A DNA stretch of 64,000 bases from Pisaster brevispinus. Taxonomy: Eukaryota; Echinodermata; Asteroidea; Forcipulatida; Asteriidae. Made by a program: the position numbers and the translations under genes. How positions within the stretch are numbered: position 1 is the first letter of the stretch; every line of letters begins with the position of its first letter. The notes beneath the pieces were generated by a model. That model was not told the origin of the DNA and did not search any database. It saw only the letters and a list, made by a program, of their open reading frames with translations. Positions 35,201 to 47,200 of the stretch are shown here, piece after piece. Location of the stretch: positions 3,455,001 to 3,519,000 of the forward strand of contig JAMKCF010000012.1 in assembly GCA_023634235.1 (NCBI GenBank), written 5' to 3'.

Positions 35201-38200
35201 GGATTTTTTTCACAGAGCTCGGGAAAGCACTGACCATACAGTGCTTAATACACATCGGTGTGAGGGAAAAACCAAATCAAAAAATCATCACCTCCATAAA
35301 TACTGATTGTGCCAATTTGGGAGCAAGTTTACCCGCGTGTCATCCTGCTGGTAAGTGATAACCTTTTGGAGGTGCATTGTCAAACAAATGGTATACATAG
35401 AAGTGGATTATGGTTTGTTTATGCTGCACTTCTGACTCCAAAAACGTCAAGACTTACCAACAGAACACTGTGCAGTGACAAGCTCCCCGTATCTTTCCAT
35501 ACAATTTGACCATGGCAAAGACCATGAAAGTAGCCATGTTTGACGTCAGCCCAAGGGGTCAATAGGCCTTACCTTCTTCCCGTAGCGTTCTTCAACCTGC
35601 TCCTTCCTCTTCACAAACATGTCTTCCATCTTCTTTTGGAAAGGTCCAAGGTCTTCTTTCATCTTGTTGCGGTGGATCATTAGACCCACTTCCACCAGAG
35701 GAATCTGAAAAATGGAACGCAATATTTTTTTTTACGATTACCAGTCAAAGAAAGGGCAAAACCCAATTTTATGACAATGGCTTGTGCCGGTGGTGTGGCA
35801 GGAGATTCTGTTCCCCCAGGGGAGATTTTGTCCACCGTTCGGTGAACTGTGTTGGAATTTCGTCTGACAGTGCCCTCTTTTGAATCAACTTCTTTCAGCC
35901 CATGTCAATCTACCGTATGGGGAACACACACACACCGGTGGACAAAATTACATCCTTCATCTGAGCACACGACAACTTGCTGAAACAATATTTATTCATG
36001 AACTTCTTACCTGTTCAGCAAAGAGCTCTTTGAGTCTGGAGATATGGATGGCGTTCTCTGGGTGTTTACTTGCGTAAGCATCGGTACAGAATGCCTACGG
36101 AATCAAATGGACACAGTGCTTAAAAATTCATGCTTAAGCAGACATTAATGCTTCCCAATTTACTGCTTAGCAAAATTAAGCAGGAAACCGATCACAAACG
36201 GTACATATGACATTGTATTTTGGCTGGTAACCTTATTCCGGTAAGCATAAATGTTTAGTGTTAAGAAACAAGAAAAATCTGAAGGTCAAGGGAAGTCATG
36301 ATATCAGGAAAAATCCTGATTAAAAAAAACACAGTAATTAGGCACAAATGCAAACATTCACTGAAGGTTTTACATGAAAATTTACATAAAGAAATATTTA
36401 TGAAAAATAAAATTAGCTGTTGCAAACTGCTTACCAACCAAAAGGACGTATGGTATAAATGCAAAAAATAGTTAGTGGCCTGACGTTTCGACCCTAGCAG
36501 AGTCTTTCTCGAAGGCTAAGAAATATTTAGATACAAACGTTCTTTGATAAAGATTATATGCAAATAAAAAACTTTCTTCAAATCTTCAGTTTGACTCAGA
36601 TCACGAATCAAACCACTTGACACAGAAATCCATCAAACCTCAACTACAAAGAAATCCTACCTAAATAAACCTTGAGGCAAATGCACAGTATCTCTCCCTT
36701 CCGGCATTAACTGAAAACACGCTAGTAACACACTTTGCAATTCACACAGAGAGTGCGCCTTAAAAATGCTGTCTTAAGCACTGTATACTCAGTGCTCTCC
36801 CGAGCTCTGTGGGAAAAAAAAACCCACAGGCAATCACTCGGGTGGGATTCGAACCCATGACCTTTGCATTGCTAGAGCATCTAATACCACTAGACCACCG
36901 AGCTAGCCCGATGGCTAGAGGGAGGTTTGAATCTTTTTTCACAGAGCTCAGGAGAGCACTGAGTATACAAAGCTTAATACACATCGGTGTAAGGGAATAC
37001 CCAAATGAAAATTCGTTATCCCCGATGCAAATATTAACATCTATTAAATGGCGTCTTGTTCTAATTGTTAAGCACCTGCTCATATTTTGCAGGACCTCCC
37101 ATCACTGCCGAGTCGATCACACTGTTGAGCTGCAGACTGAGCGGATTTAAGGGGAGGCTGGAGTCTGCCTGGTACTGCCCGACCATCTGTTTCAGTTTGC
37201 TGTTCACATCCTCCATGTTCTCGATGGCGTTGCTGATCGGCGACAGCTCCACCTTGGGGGGGGAACAAAATAATTATCAAAAACCCAACGTTGAGTCATG
37301 CTGCAGTGAAAAGCAAGGATAACAAGAATTTGAGACTGTTTGCACTGCTTTGTTTAGAGTTTTTTTTTCCAGGGGGGTGGGGGCGTGATAAGTAAGACTT
37401 GCATAAAGGTTCTTAGCAGAAAAAGTGCTTCGCAAATTTCTCTCAAATTTCTCTGCTAAACAAAAATGAGCAGGGAACCAGTCACAAGCTTCTTAGATGG
37501 TAAGCTGTTTCCGCTAAGCAAGACTTGTCTGTGCTTAGCAAGTTTGAGTGTTTATGAAATTGAGCCCTGATAGGCTGGGGCACCATGGATTATGGGGGTT
37601 GCAGTAGTCAATCTTGGAAATGACAGTGTGGCAGGATAAATGCTTTTACTACACCTCATACATATTCATGATCGTGAGCCAAATTCTCACTGGTCCATTC
37701 ACCATCACCTGCCATACATGTATGCTAACTTTGCTTTTTACAAAGCGCACATGTCAGTATTCACGCACTGGTTAAATACGCAAGCTTAGTAAACATTGCC
37801 CTAGCTAAATATGATGGCACACATAAGTGTCTATCCAAGTTTTGCCAAACTCAATGATGCCGAATTAGACAAGTATGAGGTATAGTAACACTAATATAAT
37901 AATGGTTTACTTCGGGTGGATAATCGCCATTAGCTCCCTGATGTATTGGAAGTTGTCAAACTAGTTTGTCAACTTCCAACACCTCCGAGAGCTAAAATGG
38001 ACAGTCAACCCTCAAACCATGTTGTGTTTGTACACTGTCCTATTTTGAAAAGTTTACTATCCTATGGGCAAGGGGTTTCTGGATCTTTCAGAGAAAAAAA
38101 ATTAGGGAGAGGAAAGGTTAGGTTACTTACCGAGGATGTTTTAGCAACTTCAAACCATCTGAGAATCCCTGGTAGTTTGTAAGCTGTGGTGAAATACGTC

Positions 38201-41200
38201 CTCTCTATACACATAGTCTGCAGCAAACCATCGATTGAAACAAATCAATTAGTATTACATACCACACACACAGATCCTTGTCATTAGATATTCTGCTATG
38301 TATTTATTGCTGCAATGCTCAAAAATTAAACACTGGATAGGCTTGTCCAATAGAATCAACTATTGGACACTTCACAGTGTTGTTTTCAAAATATTTGTTC
38401 CGCGCCCGTTTGTCCAAATGAGGTAAGGTCATGTCACAAGACACAAGGTCGGTGTCCCCAAGTTTCTGTGTCTTTTTTTGTGTTTATTGTGGAACAATTT
38501 CAAATGACAAGGTCTATGTGTGAGCTATCCAATATAAATATAGAATGCATTTCGTTTGTGATTTGTCGCAGAATATAAACACTTGGTGAATTCTGCTTTT
38601 CCCGACTCACCCATTTGCCGTGGGAAATGGAATAGTCCAGATTCCTCCTCAGGGTTATTTTCTGCGACAATGCAGTCATACGCATCCAATGTTTGTATAA
38701 TAATGATAAACAATTATATCGCCCTTAGCACTACATTTCAAAGCGCTACGGTGCAGGTGTCCTTTTAGACTCTTTAGTAAAACCAGGACAACTGCACCAA
38801 AATACAAAAATACAGATTTACAAAATGAATACTCTAACAAAGGTGACTCATTGAATGTGAGAAAGGTAAACAAAATTGATAAGAAAACAACAGATATTAC
38901 CAGAAAACATGTACACGCCACACAAATTGATATAATACTTATAATTCAGAGCATTAATGAAGTATTATAATCACAGAGCTCAAAAAAGAGTAGAAACTTA
39001 AACATCAATCATCATTATTATACAAAACAATTATCAAATCAATTAAAAATGAAGGAAACAAACAATAATATTGTCAACCAGCAAGATTTTTATGTTTTGA
39101 GGATTGACACAAAAGAAAATTAAGTAAATTATACTGTAGAAAATGGATGGAAAACATTTCAGAACAATTAAATAAGTAACACGTTTTTTTCCCAAAAGTT
39201 GTAATGCAGAATAGTGGACGTGTAATTTCAAAATTGAATGAATTTCTACAAGAAATGGATGGTGACATTTTTTAATTCTTGCCTTGAACTCATTGTCCTT
39301 GTCTTTGGCTTCTCTGTGGAAGGCTCTGGAATATGAGAACTTGATCACCTCATTTACTGCATAGTAGCTGAAATACAAAACATTAACAATATTAATAAAT
39401 AATAATACTAATAATTTGGGGGGCTTATTATAATCATTTAAAGATGCTGGGTCAAATTGTTTACAGATTTGACCCGACAAATTTTGATTTCAACTTTTAA
39501 ATAGCAATTTTTGTAGATTCAAGAAAGTTTTAAGCTTTCAGTAAAATTATTAGACAAAACAATCTGCCAATGATAAGTGGTAGTTGATTAAACACAACAA
39601 AAATGAATTATTGTTGGGATCCCGGCATTAAATCAAATCCATCAGCCATGTATAGACAATTTTTTATGTTACATGTATTTTGTGCGCTGTGCATGGCATT
39701 TTGTATTTTTGGATGACGATGTATGTTTTTCATTTTCATTTTGAAACAGCACCATCTATCAACAATTGTTTAGAGAAAAAAACCTGTTTTTAAATTTCTT
39801 TTGACAACAATAAGGCCATGCAACCTAAACTGACTTCATAAAGTGTTTGCCTTCTGCGCTTCTTACCTTAGAATCTGATCACATATTGTTTTTCCGTTGA
39901 ACTCCTTCTTGGCTTCCCTCAATGGCTGAACTGGAACAACTTGAAGAACTGAATTACATGGTTAAAGAAAAGCAAGTCCGGACAAACTGCCTGACGTGTT
40001 AATTGTGTTTTGTTGTTCAACAAGTGTTTAACCCCCCCCAAAAAAAAAAAAAATTTTGAAGGTCATTGGCTCTTGTAACTAGTTATCACATCCGTAGGTG
40101 TGACATATTTCAACTGTGAGCCACGCCCACTTAATACAAACACCGCGTTTACACTTGATCCGGCAAGGGCTGCAAGGGCGATCAAAGGGCGATCAACAGC
40201 TAGTGTGAACACAAGAGCGATCAGGATCTGATCCTCCTTTTTGATCCCCCTTTATTGTGGGATCAAAGGAGGATCTGATCCTGCAAGGTGGATCAAAAAT
40301 AAAGTGTAAACACAAAGCAGGATCAGACCCCGCAATTTGATCCACCGACTTCCGGTCTAGCACAAGCTAAGCTAAGGCGGCGGCATGCATATCACCCTTG
40401 GCAACGCGTGTGCCTGCGTGTGCGCACAATCAATGACCTTGCTTAGTTGACCTGTCACACGATCAGTGTGGAACTTCCGTTGAACCGAGGCCGGGCAAAG
40501 GGGGATCAATGCGCGATCAGACTCGAGTGTAAACGCGTTAGCGATCAGTTTGATCGCCCTTGCAGGATCTGATCCTCCTTTGATCGCCCTTGCCGGATCC
40601 AGTGTAAACGCGATGAAACTGGCTCCACTGATTACCAGAAGGCCATAGTGCATTGAGCAAGGGTTCCTTTGTGAATTTATGTGAGTGTCTTCTAGTAATG
40701 TCTTGCAGAGTCTCAAAGTCTTATCAGAAGTTTCTGTCATAAGAAATACCTTTGCATGATTAAATGAGCGGTTTTTGGTAAAATTATGCACAAAGGTATG
40801 TCAGCTTTGGAGCCGGAAGTAGAAAAAAACCTTGTGCCAACAGCCAGGGTTGCATCTGAATACGTTTGATTGCCGGCCGCAAACTGCAACTGATTTATAC
40901 ATTTTTCAATCAAATTCACATAAATCAAGATAATTTTACCATTTAAAATTCAATTCAGCCTGCTCAGGTCAACTTTTTAAAATTTTGGTCCAGAATGCGC
41001 CACAATTTGAAAAACTGGGCAGGACCCTGAGTGAATTTTTTTTTTAAAGGCATCATACATGTCTTGGGGTGTGAACTATTCAAATTTTACCTCGCAAATA
41101 TGAGTTGTGTAAAAATGACAAGGATACTTTGCTGTTTGGACATCATCTGCTCATTGTCTGGCGGTGTGGTCTTATTCATCATGGAAGCATTAGGGAACTG

Positions 41201-44200
41201 CTGCTGCAACTGTGCTACAAAGTCAGCCAGTCTCTCGTACTCCTTCCCTCTGTAGATGAACACTTTGTTCTGAAATCAAACAGACGAAGGGATGACAATC
41301 AGGATCCTGTTATCCCCAGTGTTTGTTTGTTTGTTTGTTGGGGTGTTGGGGTGTTTGTTCGTTTGTTTGTTTGTTGGGGTGGTTTTTTGTGTTTTTTGGT
41401 TTGTTTGGGTGTTTGTTTGTTGTTTGTTTGTTTGTTTGTATGTTTAGGTTCATTTCGTCATGTCCCCCATGTTCGACTTACCGCCTTGCTGCATCACACA
41501 TTTTCAAAACTGCAACACGGTTGTATCTCTGTTAAAGGTAGGGTAGTACTTTGGCAATGAACCCCAAAAAAGAAATTGTGTCATTTTTATCCGAAAGCCT
41601 ATTGTTAGATCCTGCATTAAAAAATTATGCTGACAAATCTCCAAAGACTGGTGTCTGTTTGAACGCTGCTATCAATATAGCCAAAGATGTGGTTGGTACC
41701 CGCTGTCACCTCACTAAACATGGATGGATTTGACGTTCTAATGTAAATACCTTGACAGCTTTTTGCTGTTTTCTCAATAAGTAGCCACTGTATTCCACTG
41801 AAACTTTCACATGTGACTTTTATTCTGTCTTTCTGGAAATCTTCGCCTATACATCAGCATCACGTTGACAAAAACCAACTGATGACACTGCCTTTAAACA
41901 TCCCTGCATGTATCCCAAAACCAATGGTGTGAGCTCAACCTAGTTGCATGGGAGTAAATCCCACATTCACAAGTGCACAAGATACAACTTTTTTCTCAAG
42001 TGAAGTAACAGCGTTTGGGAGTGTCTCAAACCGGTAGGAACGTTCTAAATGGATCGGATAAGTATCCCAGTGCGTGCTCATGGACTGTTCCGCTGGACCA
42101 CCGGAACCTTCCATTGGAACATTGCAAATACTAATGCCTGGGTTGCGGGCGTGTGCCCACGAGAACGTTCTTTTGCGCCTTCATGTAGAACGTGCCCGAC
42201 TCTTGAGATGCTCAACCTTACATCAGTGCAACAGTTTGCTTTAAAAAAAAGATTAAGAGAGGTTTGAGGTACTCCAGGGTTCCATACTTGGTCCATTTTA
42301 TCAGAGTTTCATGGTAAAACCAAAACAATATTTTGTATTCCCGATCCAATTATTACATCAATATTAAGCACACAAGGTTTTAGGGGGGAATAAAATGCAG
42401 ACAATTTGAGGCACCTACCCTGAGGAATGACGGGAACCCATGACCGATGTACATCACTTTGAAGTATTCTGGTGCTGGTCTTGGAATCCTCATGATCTTG
42501 TCATATAAATGAGCCATTCTTTGCTAAAATAACAGAACAAATAAAACACAATGACAATAAAAAATGATTGATAACTTGATGAGGTACACTTGGTACAACA
42601 GACTGCCACAAAGTACCATACCTTCCATGCTACCATTGGATGTATGGGTTTCTTCTGTTTGTAAAGCCGACACTGGTACTACAGACTGCCACAAAGTACC
42701 ATACCTTCTAGGCTACCGTTGGGCGCATGGGTTTCTTCTGTTTGTACAGCTGACACTGGTACCACAGACTGCCACAAAGTACCATACCTTCTAGGCTACC
42801 GTTGGGTGCATGGGTTTCTTCTGTTTGTACAGCTGACACTGGTACCACAGACTGCCACAAAGTACCATACCTTCTAGGCTACCATTGGGTGCATGGGGTA
42901 CTTCTATTTGTACAGCTGGCACTGGTACTACAGACTGCCACAAAGTACCATACCTTCTAGGCTACCATTGGGTGCATGGGGTACTTCTATTTGTACAGCT
43001 GGCACTGGTACTACAGACTGCCACAAAGTACCATACCTTCTAGGCTACCATTGGGTGCATGGGGTACTTCTATTTGTACAGCTGGCACTGGTACCACAGA
43101 CTGCCACAAAGTACCATACATTCCATGCTAGCATTGGGTGCATGGATTTCTTCTGTTTGTACAGCTTTAAGGTCCATAGAATCACACACTTCACAGAGTG
43201 CTGCAAGCGCAGATGTCCGCGGTAAGCAGCGCCACAAAATTGGGCCCAGATCTTGAGTCTGATGCATTAGAGCATGTTGGCCCAGATCTTGAGTCTGATG
43301 CATTAGAGCATGTTGGCCCAGATCTTGAGTCTGATGCATTAGAGCATGTTGGCCCAGATCTTGAGTCTGATGCATTAGAGCATGTTGGCCCAGATCTTGA
43401 GTCTGATGCATTAGAGCATGTTGCACTTGTCGGCTCGGCCACGACACCTTTGCCAAAAAGGAAAAAACTCACCAGCAGTTCACCGAGTTGAATGTAGTCA
43501 AACAGTTCCTTCTCATACTGAATCTGTAGCTCCTTGCACATCAGGATTCCTTTCTCCCACATCTGGAAATAAATAACAGTAAAAAACATTTATAAGGTGA
43601 TTTAAAACACGTATCAAAAGCTCTGACATTATGACAAATCCTGTACAACAGGCAAACGGCAGTCTTGAGACCATCCTGTTTCCTGAAGAATATGCAGCAT
43701 CGGAGACCATATAGTTAACCCATAACAACAAAACATCCACAACTACTATAGTAACTACCTATCAACATTACGAGTAACGCATACAACATGAACCAAAATG
43801 TTGTATGAGTTACCTGTAACAGGTCCTCATGCAGCTTACTGAGCATGCACAGTACAGAATACAAAAGGCAGCAATCCAAATGCTAACCCCTGGACTTCAG
43901 TCCTGTAACTGTGTGAGAGTTTAAAAAACTCCTTGTACAGCCACAGGCCTGCTTTGATCATGACGAGATAGCCCCTTTAACTCAAATCAAATCAAATCAA
44001 ATCAAATCAAATCAAATCAAAGCAAATCAAGTGGATCAGTGAAGTTCCATCCAAGATTCCATGACGTACCTTGCCCTTGTCAAAGAAGTCTATGATGTCA
44101 TAGTACAGTAGCTCCTTCAACTGCCTCTCCGTCTGTGCCTCTGGGTACTTATCACTGTGTGTCAACAAGGGTCTATCAGACCACTGAAGATGAACAAGAC

Positions 44201-47200
44201 CATAAAACAAATATAACAAATCTTGATATCCTCTTACTTCCCTGGCACTCCAATAAAGTGAAATTTGTTGGGTCCAACATGAGACTTTTGGGGACATTAG
44301 GTGGCAGCAGATTTTCAGGTAAATCCATTGTTCTCAGAATTATGCGCATGCTCAGAACTACGTAAACAATGGACAATTACGTGGGGTGCATTTTCCCAGC
44401 TGTAACCAAAATCTGTTTCGGTCATTGGCTGTATAACGACAGAGTGAAAATAATTTAAATTGTACATAGACACACACAGAGTTAAGTAGACTCAATGTCA
44501 TGTGAAAGATGGTGATTCACTGCAAGAAGACAGTCGCCTGTCGTACGTCTATTTTGTACGGGGTTAATTTTTTCGAGACACATTAGTTGTCCAAGGGTAT
44601 TGTGAGCGGTCAACACTCATCAATGTACCAATCGCGCATGTAAAATGTTTCAAAATGAACCTTTCATAGTGAATTGCATCTGCTTGACAAAGTCACTTGT
44701 TAAGCCACTGGCTTAATACTCACTTGAAGTCTGTCTGCGTGCAACTGCAGTGCAAAGCCAGCCTCTGTGTAGTTATCACACTCTAAGTGTAGATCGCAAA
44801 GTTTGTACAGATATCGAACGTACATGTCCTGCCTGTCAATATCTTTGTAGAAATTCTGAAAGGAAATAAAGGAGTGTTTTTGTTTATTGTTTTTCTTATG
44901 TGCATCGTGTCATTGGTCTCACTGTCATTTTCAGTTTTAGAATATGGTGTGCCACGAGTCAATCCTTGGCCAACTTATCCTTTATTGGGATAATTGATTG
45001 TGGTATCTTGTCGACACACTTTACAACCACAATTCACAATCTTTTGCTAAGCACCGTGTTCTTGCTCGTACTGTTGTTTTCTGTCTTAGAATATGGTGTG
45101 CCACAAGGCTCAATACTTGGCACGCTTTATCCCTTATTGGGAGGTTGAAATTGATTGTGGTATCTTGGAGATATACTTTTGAGCCTTTTAACCTTTAATT
45201 CAAAATTTTTTGCTGGTCTTGGTCTTACTGTTGTTTTCTGTTCTAATACACGGTGTGCCACAGGGCTCAATCTGGGCGTGCTTAACCCTTATTGGGAGGT
45301 TGAAATTGATTATGATCTTGGAAAAAGCTGCTGAGCCTTAAAACCGTCAATTCACAAAAAGACCTGAAGTAGTACGCAAACCTATTCACTGACAAGATTA
45401 ACAGAGATGTGGGGTTCCTCAAGGCTCAACACATGGTCCTTTTTTTTTACTAACCAATAGATTGACATGGGTATGGTAATATGGTGTGCCACAAGGCTCA
45501 ATACTTGGTCCATCTATCCCTAATTGAAAGGTTGAAATTAATTGTGGTATCTTGGAGACATACTTATGACCCTTTTAACCTTGACAATCTTAAGTGGTAA
45601 GTAGTCCTTTTTCATTGACAAGATTAACAGAGTTGTGGGGTTCCTCAAGGCTCCACACTTGGTCCCCTTTTTTACTTACCAACAGATTGACAGTACAGCT
45701 CATCCTATTCTCTTTGCTCTCCTCGTGAATGATGTCCCTGTAGTCTAGAAGTCTTCCCATCAGGTCTCCTACCAGCTTTACAAACGTCATTCCCTCACTG
45801 CCCAACCGGTTCGGATGCTGGGTGCAGTACTCACCGATACTACAAGTATGGAATGATAATTATGATTATAATTAGACTACAAAAATTATTACTTTAAAGA
45901 AAAAGTAACTTCATTCCCGTCCTCTAGTTTTCAATAAACACACCATACCACCAACCTTCAATAAGTTTGGTGGTCATGTTTCCATAAACACAACGAAAAC
46001 TGTCTAAGCGAAACTAAGTTCAGGCAAGCAACTGCAGTTCATAAAAACAAAAATTTAAAAAGAGGAAAAAGCCAGGCACAGTTAGACTTTGTACTGAGTT
46101 TCTCAATTTTTAAAGGCACATCTTGAGAGACCAAAAACGAGGAAATCAGAAGATCAGCTGGAAAGTTGAAAGTTTCTTCTTCACTTTCAACCCATGAACA
46201 ATTTCAAACCTTACTCACAGTGAGTTTTGTAATACTAAAACTTTTGCTACTCACATCTGTCCGAACAGCTCCACGTAATGTTCATCTCCGTGACCTCCTT
46301 CCACAAGGACGTCCAGCTGACTGATGATCTCACGCTCAAACTTAGAAAAGAAGACAAAGATGCATTGATTACAACCCAGCACTATAAACATACTTTTGGC
46401 AATTTGTATGGAATTCATAAAATCGCTTCTAAATATTTTGGAGATCCTGGTAACTGGAGTTTTTATTGATCAAGAATGGTCCCAATTGTTTGACAAAAAG
46501 GAAACATGGATAAGAAAAAAATGTATTAAATTTTGATAAATTTTTTCCCCAGACATGTATTTTACATTTAGCGCCGTTTTGATTTTTCTAAATTATGTGA
46601 CCTTTGACGTCACTCCTTCACCAAATTTAAGCAAGTCGTCATCTGGGAACCAACTGATGGGAAGATGAACCATAAACATCCTTCCAAAACCATGGTCAAG
46701 ACCCTGATGGAGGGCAGCAGGCACCCTCCCCAAACCATGGTCAAGACCCTAATGAAGGGAAGCAGGCACCCTCCCAAAACATGGTCAAGACCCTAATGAA
46801 GGGAAGCAGGCACCCTCCCAAAACATGGTCAAGACCCTAATGAAGGGAAGCAGCGCCCTCCCCAAACCATGGTCAAGACCCTGATTTGAGGGCAGCAGGC
46901 ACCCTCCCCAAACCATGGTCAAGACCCTGATGGAAGACAGTGGCACCACAACTGCTGATCAACTCTAGATACTGATAATGGAAACGGACATGTGGCACAT
47001 CTGTAATCATGCCTGATGCAAGCGCAAGATTTCAATAGAGGGTGGTTTTAGATGTAAACAAATGGTCTACATTAACAGAGGGTATCCCATCAAACACCTA
47101 GAGAAGTGAACTAACCTCCTTGAAGTTTCCTCTAACATTACATTCACACTGCATCATGTCAAAGAAGATTGGCAGCGTGGCCTTCCGAAGCTCGGTCTCC

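Noticed and set aside
39043..39480. 145-codon minus-strand frame as a separate gene
   Set aside because: Only the middle part (39283-39367) is a DOCK exon; the rest is A/T-rich intron read-through.
39930..39948. Alternative acceptor for DOCK exon 27, 18 bases further in
   Set aside because: It keeps phase but removes six residues that align with the conserved YIQCFTV region; possible as a minor isoform only.
43198..43491. Open frame of repeated [12 protein letters not shown]
   Set aside because: Product of the perfect 36-bp array, open on both strands; intronic.
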